64,000 nucleotides of DNA from Owenia fusiformis (GCA_903813345.2 CAIIXF020000010.1:31834425-31898424); one strand, 5' to 3'; positions 36,601-47,624 are shown, counted from the first letter of the stretch. The notes: a model not told the origin generated them from the letters alone. Translations and numbers: made by a program.

Positions 36601-38062
36601 AATATTTGAAAAAAAAATTCCCGCTCGTTATGTACCTAGAACCTCAGTAGGTATGAAATGCAATGTAATATATACTGGTAATTGAAACACTTTAAATTAA
36701 ATGTTGATCAAAAGTGATATACACAAACTATGATACAGGGTGACACCCCCCCCCCAAAAAAGAACCCTCTAAAAGTGTAATAATTTCTAAAATACTTATC
36801 CTATCAACCTATCAACCTGGTTTTTATGTGCATAAACTACAATCTATGAAATATAATATGATATAAAGGTTGTTTCATAAAATTGGTTATTTGTGATAGC
36901 ATGGATGATCTTAGAATATGTCCAATTTTCGAAAAATCAACATCTTGACAAAATCATTTCTTGAGATTTAATGAGAAATTCAGAAGAAAATTCCAGTGAA
37001 GACGTGAAATCAAAGTCTCATTTAATATTTTAATTGCAAAAATGAAGTAAAACCCCTAGTAAAAATCAGATGATTGAAATGCTTGACCTCTGAGCAAGAA
37101 CACAAACATTCCTTTTAAAAAATGGTATATACTTATACATGTTATATCAATGTTATAAATAAATAAATTAAACAGAAAGCATATGTACTAGGCAGAGACG
37201 TATACTCGTAATATACATACAACAGACAGCTAGATTTATTATTTTGCGTATAATATTATTTGCCGAAGATATTAGGGTAAAGTAGGATGTATTTTTTCCC
37301 GAATAAGATACCCGTATCTTCTCCTGTTATTCATGTATTAATGTATTCGGCTCGTATTATTCCAGGTTACACCCGTTTAAAACACCGTATATGATATCCA
37401 TTATGGGTGACCAAAATTAGCTGAAAGCAATGGATTGCATGAGTTTTCCCTATGGGAAATATTATTTTCAACTTTATCGAAGAGGAATTATTTATTCTTT
37501 TAAAGGGGTGAAATGTGTCTTAAAACGCAACATATTGACGCAACAAAAAAGCAGGGGTGGAAGGGGTTGAAAATCAGGACAACATTTCAGAAAAACGTGT
37601 GGGTGGGTTGTTTGCGTCTCCCCTGTCTCATAGTCGAAATATATACAGTTTATATATTATCATCTCTATGCATTGGACTAATATATGCACCTGTTTAAAT
37701 CCTCAGAAAATAGCCAATAGGTATGGAATTAATACATCGGTTGGTTTCGGATACAGAGCGGATACAGAGTTTATCCCTCGGGATATATGTGTATCTCCTA
37801 TCTCCTGTGTAAACCTTAGTTTTAAGGTTTTCGATGATACCTTTTTCAATGCAAGTCTAGCCTTAGTCTAATTTGGAATTCTTTGAAATATCTGCCAAAC
37901 AGAGTTCAGAACAAAAAGCAAAGATATTATAATTAAGATTTTATAATTTGAGAAATCTGCTACAAAGTTAGATTACCTACCCGATTGTTTTCCTTGGGAG
38001 AACACGATGCCCACTGAACATGTTAACATGAGCGTTACAACTCTTAAGTAGACAGCATTCAT
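30672..38062 (-). CDS. Secreted von Willebrand factor A domain protein, five coding exons
   Basis: Five exons join in consistent phase: 37981-38062, 33676-34293, 33307-33509, 32775-33021 and 30672-30883, giving about 453 residues. Exon 1 starts MNAVYLRVVTLMLTCSVGIV, a signal peptide. Exon 2 encodes a full VWA domain from ADIVFAIETSCSV to VFDHFLSISEFVCPP. Its metal-site motif reads ETSCS where DxSxS is usual, and the VITDG strand is present. VWA domains mediate protein-protein adhesion in matrix and immune proteins. Exons 3-5 encode a region with scattered cysteines and PPPP, which I do not recognise. Donors and acceptors are GT-AG throughout, for example GG/GTAGGT after exon 1. The last exon may instead splice at AGG/GTATGC (30764), which would mean further exons to the left. 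The 3.7-kb first intron and the fourth intron hold transposons and a minisatellite. Function cannot be assigned beyond secretion and adhesion. Confidence 0.8.
31151..31530. mobile_element. MITE with AAAGGACGATTCTCGG termini, complete copy
   Basis: The left end AAAGGACGATTCTCGGTTTG plus GAGAAC is repeated inverted at the right end without mismatches over about 25 bp. The body contains two tandem, diverged copies of a segment of about 200 bp carrying CCCAAATTAAA, TATTCAAAAGA and GAAGCAGGGATAATGCTCA. It lies in the fourth intron of the VWA gene. A truncated copy is at 17312-17548. No clear target duplication was found. Confidence 0.85.
32336..32690. repeat. 32-bp minisatellite, about 11 units, in the VWA gene intron
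   Basis: Units of the form ATTGTGTCGAGTGTTGACTG plus TGTTTGGCATTA repeat with a 32-bp period and point variants. The array ends about 85 bp from the 3' end of exon 4. Confidence 0.9.
34404..35368. mobile_element. Tc1/mariner-type MITE in the first intron of the VWA gene
   Basis: The left terminus CCCTCTGTAAAGAAAAAAAG continues into GTGCATTGTCCTTTA. The right end is its reverse complement with a few differences. TA flanks both ends. The 965-bp body has no transposase frame. Confidence 0.87.
35755..36115 (+). repeat. Mariner-like element fragment, copy 1 of a pair
   Basis: It begins CAGGGTGACCCCAAAAACAG and shares with 36735-37110 the order ATTAATTTCT, TCAACC, TTTTTCATGTGCATAAA, AATCTATG, AAGGTTGTT and AGCAAGAACAC. 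CAGGGTGnCCCAAAAA-type starts are typical of mariner-like ends and resemble the element at 38438. No right terminus was found in either copy. Confidence 0.65.
36236..36373. repeat. 138-bp hairpin-forming palindrome
   Basis: Two arms of about 60 bp are reverse complements with few mismatches. Outer edges are GTTATGTAC and GTACATAAC. Inner arms are GGGAAATATGTGTATATCCC and GGGATATACACATATTTCCC, around a loop of about 18 bp. One arm with TTTATCCCTCGGGATATATG recurs near 37771. Immediately right, an inverted pair around CATTTCATACCTACTGA (about 36379 and 36643) bounds a segment of about 280 bp. Confidence 0.85.
36735..37110 (+). repeat. Mariner-like element fragment, copy 2 of a pair
   Basis: It starts CAGGGTGACACCCCCCCCCC with a C run not present in copy 1, then follows the same order of words as 35755-36115. 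The two copies flank the hairpin locus at 36236. Confidence 0.65.
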
Positions 38063-38437
38063 CTCGAGTCTTCCAGATCCGTACACTTTCAACACCGTTT
38101 GAAATAATGCGCAACGTGAAGCATTAACTATATCTTACTTACTATGTGTCAGTATTTGTCAAATTAAAATGATAAATTATTAAAGTTTGATCGTTTTGAA
38201 ATTGAGTTGTAATTGAAGCGTGAAGTAATTTATTGAAAATATTTTTTCAATGTTATTTTGATTTCACTTGATTAAATTCAAGTTTGTGAAATTCTATCAG
38301 TGAAGTTTCACACTTCGGCTTTATAGAAGTGTACGCGATAGTTCAGAATGACAACAATATTCTAACCTCCCCTGTTGAAGAGCTCAAATTCCGGGAACAT
38401 ATGTTTTACATTCGGGTTTTTCCCCCATTGAAATATA

Positions 38438-39552
38438 CAGGGTGGGCCAAAAAACCAATACCCAACTTTAAATCAGAATGAAAATAGCTATGTTCAATAT
38501 AATACATTGATTTATATATCATTTTAAAAGTGATCCATTTTTGAACAAATTGGTATATAACACTATGTCATGAAATCAATATTAAAAGTTTTATTATGCT
38601 TATTTGGGAGGCCGGGTCGGTATTTAAGGTATCCATATTTTAGGGAGAAAATAGTAAATCTGCGGAAAAATGTTAATTTTTTATTTGTAGAAAATCATTT
38701 TGTTAGGTGAATACATGCTTGTATATTTGCATATTGTGTGACTAAACTTATTGTTTATGAATTTTAGTGTTTATTATCAATAAGTACTCAAAGGGGGTCT
38801 GTTAAAAGACATTAGACGTATATTTTATTTTCCAACAAGACATTGCCTCGTACCATAAATCTCAGGAGACATTGGAATTCCTTTGCAAACAATGTGTCAA
38901 TTTGATTGATCTCGATGCTTGGCCACCCAACAGCCCCGATGCTACATGTAATGTGTTCAATTACCATACATGGAGCCATCTCGAGGAAATGGTGCAATCA
39001 AAAGCTTCCAATAAACAGTATTGATGAGCTGAAACAGAATCCTAGAGTGCTGAAATGAATTGCAACAGAAATCTCTCAATAAGGCGATTGATAGATTGTG
39101 CTACCACTTGCAATTGAAGCTTATTGTTGATGCAGAGGGGAGGGGGTGGGGATATATCGAGCAATTGTGATAATTGTTTAAATAAATAAAGTGTAAAATG
39201 TTATTAAACAGCACTGAAACTCATAAACAATAAATTTAGTCACACAATGATGCAAATATCAATATCCAAGCATGCATTCACCTCACAAAAGAATGATATT
39301 CTATAAATAAAAAATTAACATAATTCCGCAGATTTACAATTTTCTCCCTTAAATCTGGAGACCTTAAATAGCGACCTAGCCTCCTAAATAAGTATAATAA
39401 AACTTTACTATTAATTTCATGACATAGTGTTATATACAAAATTGTTTGAAATTGTATAACCTTTAAAATGATATGTAAGTCAATATACCATATTGAATGT
39501 AACTATTTTTATCCTGATTTGAAGTTGGGTATTGGTTTTTTAGCCCACCCTG
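38438..39552 (+). mobile_element. Decayed Tc1/mariner transposon with long inverted ends
   Basis: The termini CAGGGTGGGCCAAAAAACCA and their inverse are flanked by TA on both sides. The inverted similarity extends inward for about 330 bp on each side, far longer than the usual 20-30 bp mariner repeat. Between the arms lies a transposase remnant (38821-39024). At 1115 bp, with most of the transposase gone, it cannot be autonomous. Confidence 0.88.
38821..39024 (+). pseudogene. Remnant of a mariner-family DDE transposase
   Basis: About 67 codons read IFQQDIASYH at the left and WPPNSPDATCNVFNYHTWSH further on, before a stop. FQQD and WPPNSPD are the regions around the second and third catalytic aspartates of Tc1/mariner transposases. 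Here they are about 32 residues apart, close to the usual 34. The usual NP after SPD is changed to AT. The N-terminal DNA-binding part and first catalytic Asp are missing, so this is a fossil. Confidence 0.82.
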
Positions 39553-39902
39553 TATATGTATATGAGTCCGATTTTTAATACATCATTTCAGCATTATATG
39601 ACAATCCTCTTCACGGATATTTGCACAATCGATAATCATGAAATATGCTACGGTAACTTCATCCACTAAGTACCCAGAAAATTATTAATTACATTACATT
39701 AATTACAATGATAAGTAGAAATTCATTTCAATTGAAATTCAATTCCATCCTGTATATCAGCTTGACATTTTGAAACAGTCTAATTGTGCAAATACTCGTT
39801 AAATAATGCGTAGCACCATTGTCGGCATTCTATGTGATTACATGTACCCCATTTGCTCAGAATTATGGGATTGAGGATGCACTTCATAACAAGCACAAGG
39901 GG

Positions 39903-41556
39903 AAAGAGTACCCGTGTATATACAACCTACCGCCGAGCAAGACACGCACATACCGCCGAGCAAATGTTTGATAATGTCATCTCGTAGGAAAATGGACAAT
40001 AAAGGTAATATAATGTCACTAACAATTCCTTTGGATGGTTAGAGTTGGTACTAAGATGTTCTAGCAGGCGCAATTGGCCTAGAATTATAGTTGAAATATA
40101 TTTTTATGTCCAAATTAAGAGATAAGGTAAACGTATAATGGTTTTCGATTTGTTTTTCTCATTCATACTCGCTTTAATTGATAATGAGCCATACATAAGA
40201 CATACTTGGGTCGGTAAATGGATGTGCATATGCATAATATATTAAGTGTCAAAATATTAGGTCAAAATAGCACTTTTGAACAGCAAAATCTTCACTTAAA
40301 CTTTGTCCTAAAAGATCCGAGGTTATCGGACATCGGACCCGATGTGATCGACGAGTAATATTATAAAGATCCGAAAATATCTTGAGTAAAGGATCTCAGA
40401 ATCCGAACATTACTTGAGTAAAATCTGTTGAGATCCGATTATATCGTCGAGTTTATGACGTGCTGATGAAAAAATAATAAACATACAATCTGCATCATTC
40501 ATGTGAATCATTTTGTTGTGAACAATAAATGAAACTAAATATGGCCATCACCAGTTACCACTGCACATTGTCTATCAGGTCCTCGGTACAAATGCTTCCA
40601 CTGTAGTTATAAATCACACGAGATGGATGACTTTGTGGTCCACTTCAGTCAGCACCATCCATTACTGATATTAAAGTTAATGTGCCTGAGTTAAATGGCA
40701 AAAAATGGATTTACAATGTTTTTGACTATGGTATTGTATTATCAAAGAAAGATCACGGTAATTTTCGTTTCGAGGATATGAAGCTTGTGAAGCTTGGGAT
40801 TCTTCAAGTTGTGTTCTTTGAGTAGAATGGCGCTTGCAATGCAGAATTAAATGTTTTTGGGTTGCACTCTTACCATAGACACATAGGAAATTATGGTGAT
40901 TCAAGTGTAAGCATGAATTCAATGTTTTAAAGAACTTTGCCGGAAACAGACGTTGACGTATAGTGCTGCGGGAATTATATCATATTATATTATATCCCGG
41001 TGCCAGGAGTATATGATCAATAAAAAGGAATATTTGTGATATCGTCATGATATTATATGCTCATTCGAAAGCTTACTCACTACCTCATCGGGTTCTACTC
41101 ACGGTATAGTCGGAATAGCTCGGTGGTAGCTTCGGGTCCTATATAATCGTACTCGTGACATAACCGGGTCTTTCATTTTCAACTTTCACCGTTGATTTCA
41201 ATGATATGCAACGTATGGCAGTGAAATAAATATGATACATTTACACCTATTGTATCTTTGAATCGAATGAAGTAAAGACAGCCATGGTTGTTACTTATTC
41301 AAGATGTAAATCATCATTCAAATATTTAAAAGTTGAATTTAGCGATTGGATAGTAAACATTGCGCTAAGTACTCATTATTTTGCAAACATGAGTGCCTGG
41401 AACAATAACTTTATCAGTTACACACAATTCTGTGTTTTATCTGTTTCTCATATTGAGAAATTCAAGATATAAACAAAAGTTTATAACTCACCCCCTACAT
41501 TTTCAGACATCTTCTGGTCTTTGCTCGGCGGTAGGTTGTATATACACGGGTACTCT
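39903..41556. mobile_element. Putative DNA transposon with 39-bp perfect inverted repeats
   Basis: AAAGAGTACCCGTGTATATA plus CAACCTACCGCCGAGCAA (39903-39941) recurs as an exact reverse complement at 41518-41556. The word CCGCCGAGCAA is repeated once more just inside the left end. Between them is a decayed coding region (40580-40930). A target duplication was not found. The superfamily is unknown to me. Confidence 0.7.
40580..40930 (+). pseudogene. Decayed ORF with a zinc-finger-like motif, in the 39.9-kb element
   Basis: After a possible splice acceptor (CTATCAG, exon near 40580) one frame reads YKCFHCSYKSHEMDDFVVHF then SQHH, a C-x2-C-x12-H-x4-H spacing typical of C2H2 fingers. A one-base frame change near 40660 leads into a second coherent frame with TDIKVNVPELNGKKWIYNVF and onward for about 55 codons to an in-frame stop, after which similar-looking sequence continues. 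The frameshift and stop make it a pseudogene. I do not recognise the downstream domain. The minus-strand frame here is a shadow. Confidence 0.5.
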
Positions 41557-42214
41557 TTCAAGATCTAGGATTCCTGCTTTTGTCAGATATCTCCCTGCGT
41601 TTTCCTCTCCTTGTCGGGCTTGGTCTACTCGACCTCTTCTAGTTTAAATTTTGATGACCTCTTTGACAACTTTTTGCATAGTCACAATGATTCCAACGAT
41701 TTCCCCGTTGACACTTTTCTGTTCAAAGCTGTCAAAATAATTGTGGAATTTACATTAAACCAAGTTCACCCATTCTGATACTCAAACCATCTCTGCAATG
41801 CACATGAAAGGAAACTGAGAGAAGGTTGTGATATCTCACGATGAAGTTCACCATACAATGATGCTTGGTGTGCTTGCAAAATATATTGATAGGGATGCAG
41901 GGGGATGTGGGATAAAGAATCACAATATGGAGCAAAGTCTCATGAAATTTCTTTGTAACTTTCAAGATGTTTCCTCTCATCATTGAAAGATATCCAGGAT
42001 TTGTTCGCCTTTTTATATTTGGAACATAAATGAATTTTCTTTATCTTACATAACTTGACCATGTCCCATGTCCCTGTTATCCTTGACCATGGTATCTTCT
42101 AGATGTTATATCATTTGAAGGATTGATGTTACTATATTGAAACTGGTTATCTTTAGTGTACTAAGGATTGATACCCCTCTCCATGATATTATCTGGTAAC
42201 TCAGAATGGGGTGA
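41557..42214. other. Intergenic DNA, no features seen
   Basis: No recognisable coding or repeat structure apart from short chance frames. Confidence 0.5.
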
Positions 42215-42219
42215 TGTCT

Positions 42220-42431
42220 CAGGCCCGTAGCCAGGGGGGGGGTTCGCAGGGTTCGGGCGAACCCCCCCCCCCCCTGGCCAAAAATTCCTTCAAAATCATG
42301 CAGTTTTTCACCATTTTGAGCACTTCTTAAGTGATTTTAGCCATATTTGGGCCAAAATTGTCAAATGTGAACCCCCCCTGGAAATTTTTGAAAAATGAAC
42401 CCCCCCTTGGCAAATCCTGGCTACGGGCCTG
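42220..42431. mobile_element. hAT-like MITE with perfect 16-bp ends and 5-bp target duplication
   Basis: The left end CAGGCCCGTAGCCAGG is matched exactly by the inverted right end. TGTCT flanks both sides (42215-42219 and 42432-42436). G-run and C-run blocks sit inside each end, as in the elements at 9184 and 16273. The perfect ends and duplication suggest a fairly young insertion. The superfamily is inferred from the CAG start and subterminal G tract. Confidence 0.92.
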
Positions 42432-42779
42432 TGTCTCTTAGATTATTTAAACAACTAAAATAGCACTTTGGATTTGAACACTTCCTTTCAGAAACGACAT
42501 TTTCAAACGCTAAACATTTAACTAGATTACGTATTAGCGCACACAATCTAGAGATAGAGAGAGGCCATTATCTATGAATGACCATCAAAAGACAATTTTT
42601 CTTTTGACGAGTGAGGGGAACATATTAAATGAATCTGCTGACATGATAAATTATCTAATGATTGGTAGAGACAGGATTCTTATATCAAAGTAACATTTTA
42701 AATGTCACTTGAAGAATGTAATCCTATTTTCTTTACTTTATTGCTATATTTACTGTTATTGAAAATTGAATATCGGATG

Positions 42780-43007
42780 TACGTTTGGCCCTAAAAGGAC
42801 ATCAGTACTAACATGATATATGACTAATAAAATCCTATTATATTTGCGAACTGATCATTTGGTTTAATAACAACCAGACATAAAACTTCGGGTTCATTTG
42901 TAATGGCGTTTATGCTCACTCATATATCCCGGATGTAGGTACTGGACGAAACGTTTATCAAATACTAATCCCGGGGATTGTTCACACATTACACGTATAT
43001 CGTTACA
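42780..43007 (-). repeat. 3' LTR of the Ty3/gypsy element (inner boundary only)
   Basis: On the minus strand a purine-rich tract AAAAGGGGAGA (43008-43018) is followed directly by TGTAACGATATACGTG. This is the expected polypurine tract and TG start of a 3' LTR, about 190 bp past the end of the pol frame. Its outer end near 42780 is a guess, because no second LTR was found to align with. Confidence 0.6.
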
Positions 43008-43194
43008 TCTCCCCTTTTAGTCTATGTTAACAAACAAATAAAATATCATATGTATCTCAAGGGTCCATTTTAACAAACATATCACAAAATAATGTTTTAT
43101 ATTCTCTATCATGAATATGGCACTAATAACTTCTCTGAACAAAAAGTCATTATCTCTTTTACAATGAATATGGTAATCCACTAATATCAAAACA

Positions 43195-45600
43195 CTACAT
43201 AGGTGTCATAAGCCTCTCTGGCTTCTTTGTAACCCTAGCAGATCTCCTCAGAGCAGAAATCTGTTCCACAGTACTGGGTTGAGGACTAATTAACCCTGGT
43301 AATGGAACTGACAACTGGGGTTTATCTTCAAGTTTCACATTTTGAATTGGAACATACAAAAGAGGTCTTTCTACAGGCATAGGTTTGTCGTTAATTAGTT
43401 GAGGACAAATGTTTCCTATTCCTGCGGAAGATAGACCCTTTTCTAGATCTGATTAGATAGGATCTCGGAGAGTCGCTACTTCCTATAACATGATAAGGAT
43501 CACTCCAAGATTTATCATTATCAAGCTTAACTCTTACTGACTGACCTGGTGATAGCTTACTGAGGTTCTGGCGCCATGTGATTTATTGAAACACCTTTCC
43601 TGTTGAACTTTGGCATTTAAATCATTAGACTTGGTTTTACTTTCACTGGGCCAGTTAGGCTTTAAGTTTTCAGGACTTGTTGGCAACTTGGTTCTAATCT
43701 GTCTACCGAACAATAGTTGAGAAGGACTTGATCCAGTCATGGAAGTAGGGGTTGCACGATAGTTCATTATCGCGGACAATGGATCTTCCGTTAACAACAT
43801 ACGCTTTGCTGTTTGGACAAATTTCTCCGCAAGACCGTTTGACTGAGGATATCTAGGACTCGAGGTTACATGACGGAAATTATATTCTCGCGCAAAATCT
43901 TTGAAAATCGTCGATTAGAATTGAGGACCGTTGTCAGAATATACTACCTCGGATATTCCATTACGGGAAAAGATTTCTTTTAATTTCTTTATAACTTGCT
44001 CGCAGGTGGCATTTTGGGCAAGATGTGCTATCTCTAAATAACGAGAGTAATAATCAATGACTACCATATAATGCTTCTTTGCAGCTTCAAATAGCTTTGC
44101 TGCATTGTCGACATCTTTGTAGTATGTTGGCCAACCTTCAATAACATATTCTATGACTGTTGAGATTTGTTTATCTACCTGTGAAGCATCGCGTATTTTG
44201 TCTAAGCGTGACTTAGAAACAGGCAAATTTTCCATGACAAAATCTTCATGTTAGGCTTTGCTATCCACTGTTTCATTCATGGTGGATGTTACTGGGGCTC
44301 TGGACAGTGTATCAGATATGATAAGAGTCTTCCCTGGTCTATACTCAGCTTTGCAGTTGAATCTCATCAACCGAATGAGTAAACGCTGGCATCTAATGGG
44401 GGCTTGGTCAAGACTCTTTTGGTTTATCAAGGGAACTAGAGGTTTATGATCTGTTGGTTCTCGCACTGGGGCAATGATTTCAAGTTTTTTCATTAGGTCA
44501 AGAGTTTCGCGTGATTTTTTCATCAATGGAAATGGTACGCGCCGTGGCACATTTATACTATATGGGGTAGCATCATCTTTGATTTTTATTTTCACTTGGG
44601 GACATTTCATATTGCCAACCTCACCATATAAATATGGGTCATGGATAATCTTATCCATATCATTGTGACCTGGCCTTTGGGTACCCTGAGTAACCTTATC
44701 ATTATCATGTATACTTTGAGTAACTTTGTTACTAGATATAGTACCTGGTTGAGCTCCGTCAGATACATTGAGATTTGACACTGTGTTACTGGGAGTGTGA
44801 CTTTATTCAATGTTGCCTTGGGCTTCATCAAACTGAATCAGATTCAAATTCTTTGACGAATTTCTGCTCAAACGATTATCTGACTTTCGATCAACCACAT
44901 ACAGCCTCATAGAGAACCTTTTACCATTCAAAGAGCTTTTATCTATAAATGATCCCTTTGAAGACACACTACCTCCCACAGTCTTTATTATGCCGTTGAA
45001 CTTGGTCAACTTTGGCCTTGGAGACAACCTCTCATATGAATCATTTGATATTACATTTATATCAGCCCCGATGTCGATCTTGAAGCTTAGCTTACGATTA
45101 TGTATTGGAAGTTGAACACGCCAAGGAGGCTCATGACTTTGCATATGTGAATTATCAGATATTTCTCCAATGAAAGATTCAGAAGAATCATCATGCTCAG
45201 ACTGATCTACATCGTATAGCTTCAACACTGACACCTTGAACATGGCTGCTTTTGCTTTTACAGACTGAAGAAAAATGATTTTTCTTTTTGCACTTATTAC
45301 AGATTTTGCCTTGTGCTGGGCAAGATTTTCCATCATAATGATTGTAGCCGCATCTGGAACATTTCTTTGATGATCTTGATTTGTCATCATTGTTTGTTGA
45401 CTGTTTCTGATTGGATCTTGGCTTGGCTTGGCTCTGCTCCTACGGCTGCCATAGCTGAGACGGCCTACATTATTTTCAGGAGAAGGTTTCTTGGATTGGC
45501 CCTTAATCAATTCATGAGAACGAACTATTTCGATTGTTCCATCGCCAATGTCTGCAGTTTCTCCGAGAGAAATTCATCTTCGACATTCAGAATTATCCTA
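43195..45600 (-). pseudogene. Decayed Ty3/gypsy (Metaviridae) retrotransposon gag-pol
   Basis: Reading 5' to 3' on the minus strand: the end of gag at about 45600-45400; a double zinc knuckle in another frame with CSRCGYNHYDGKSCP and CNKCKKKNHF near 45370-45260; and an aspartic protease site DIGAD near 45075. The reverse transcriptase start (TPYSINVPRRVPFPLMKKSR, near 44560) is fused by a large internal deletion to the RNase H end (AEYRPGKTLIISDTLSRAP). The integrase core has MVVIDYYSRY and SDNGPQF, a stop near 43915, then the C-terminal part (SPRYPQSNG) and a final frame ending SARVTKKPERLM. The main polymerase palm motif and integrase zinc finger are missing. Frameshifts, a stop and deletions make it non-functional. 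No envelope frame was seen. The 5' LTR is absent. Confidence 0.9.
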
Positions 45601-46243
45601 TAAAAATTAAATTATTTTTCGAGGTTGAAGATTGACGATTCTTCACATCTTGTATGTTATTGTAATAATCGACTAAAAACTATTATTATTATAAGTGGAA
45701 GATACAATGTAAAATGTGATGCCAGTGCAGCATGTCTAGTGGTAGGCTACTTATAATCTACAAACCAGACTTTAAAAATTAAAAAAAATGTATGCGATAT
45801 TTTCAGGAAATCACCTTTTTGCAAAATTTGAATTGCACGAAATTAAGTATCTATGACAATAGATAGAATAAGATGCGTAAAATTAATTATCCATAAGATG
45901 GCATTGAATTGAAAGGAGCATGTAGGTTATCGCAAACAATTTCAAACGATTCTAACTTGAATTATGAATATCTTCTGAACATGAACATGGTGTATCTTTT
46001 AGATCCATTCATTATCTTCAAGAAAAGTATATATAATGATAATTTAGTTAATCATACTCAAGTGTTATTGAAGGGGCAACGGACCAATCAACATACTTTT
46101 TCAAAAATGTTGACCTAATTTTCACCAAAAAATGCAACCTTTTATTATATTGTTGCATAATTAGAATGTGCTTTGAGACACGTTCGATTTCCTTAAAGGA
46201 AAAGTTGATTGCTCTTGATTGCTCCAGGGACTTTATAGATACT
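45601..46243. other. Intergenic DNA, no features seen
   Basis: No 5' LTR of the neighbouring retrotransposon could be found here, and no gene is supported. Confidence 0.5.
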
Positions 46244-47017
46244 GACGTGTCGCAAAAAGGTCGCGCACGCAATGTTACACATTTTCGCTTTTTAACACCA
46301 CAAAATTGGATAGGAGCATCATAAAACACGAATCAATTGATATTTTAGGTGAAATAAATATACGTGTTGCTGTGCTTGAAAATATGCGAATGGCGTAAAT
46401 TAGCCCTATTTTAATGAATTTTGAAAACCTTTCGTCCTCCTCTTTTCCACATACAACAGAAAACACATACTTTTGCGAACAAAATCAACTATTTATTAAT
46501 AAACTTGAGTTTAAGAGCAAAATAATCATGTATGATTTATTAAAAATTGATCTCGTATTTGTTGTTTAATGTACACCTGAAAAGTTGAAGGTAACAAAAA
46601 ATGAGCAAAAAAGGTCGCTGTCAACAGATTCTATTTTTCAAATTCTATGACGTCGCAATATGGGACGCTTACTAAAATTCATCCTTTGAAATAAAACTTC
46701 CATCTACTTTTATCAAGACGAAAAAGAAGTATAATAGTCATATATTGTTTGAGTTATGAGCGTATAAAGACGAAAAATAATTCAAAATGTAACGTGTCAA
46801 CAGGGGATATTTGCCAGATGTTTTGGGAAAAAACTCTTTTTAAAAAGAAAACGCGCAAGAATCGTGAACGGAGTATAGTTGATCTAAAAACTTCATCAAA
46901 ACAGCTTTAAAATGATGTATAACTTTAATTAGAATATTATCTTATAATCCAGGGAATCAAAGTTACATTCACGCGATACCCTTAAAAACGAATGCGCCAC
47001 CTTTTTGCGACACGTCA
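46244..47017. mobile_element. Non-autonomous DNA transposon with TGACGTGTCGCAAAAAG termini, copy 2
   Basis: Same orientation and sequence as 26771-27663, with both ends present, but shorter (774 bp). It lacks about 115 bp after CACCACA relative to copy 1. The high similarity over the remaining length suggests recent common activity. Confidence 0.88.
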
Positions 47018-47624
47018 CTGAATTTGGATGACAAAATGAACTGAAACCAATCGATAGCATGAGCTTTTTCAAAGGAGAACTAACATGGGGAACACTTATC
47101 TTAAAGCAATTACGTTTTTCTTTCAAGAACTATTTGATACATCAAAATAAAGAATAGTAATGCATTAAAAATTGTAAAAATGATTGCATTTTTTTGTGAA
47201 AATGGGGTCAACATCTTTGAAAAAGTGTGTTGATGGGTTGATTGCTAGTTAAATATATCCGAGTTTGTTTGATTTTATTATTACTGTATATAATTTTCTT
47301 TGAGATAATGAATTGATCTAAAAGATAAACCCGTCTTTATTGCCAGAAAATAGTCATAATCTAAGACATAACCTTCTGAAATTGTTTGAGATAACCTACG
47401 TGCTCCTTTAAGCACTACAAAATCTCTCCATTGAACTTTTTTAGGATAGTCGAAATAATGTTAGTCCAATGCCCTGTTTAGGAACCCCTATTTTCTTACT
47501 ATTGAGAAGGATTCTACCAATAATCTTCCACATGGATCTATTTGTTGAGTCTCGATCAACTTGAGTTCTTCTGAGAAATTGAGGATTTCAGCAAGGGTGC
47601 ATTAACTTGGCATGGGATATTTTG

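Noticed and set aside
43195-45600. Possibility that the gypsy element is an endogenous retrovirus
   Set aside because: No envelope frame lies between the pol end and the LTR start, only about 190 bp apart. It reads as a plain Ty3/gypsy retrotransposon remnant.
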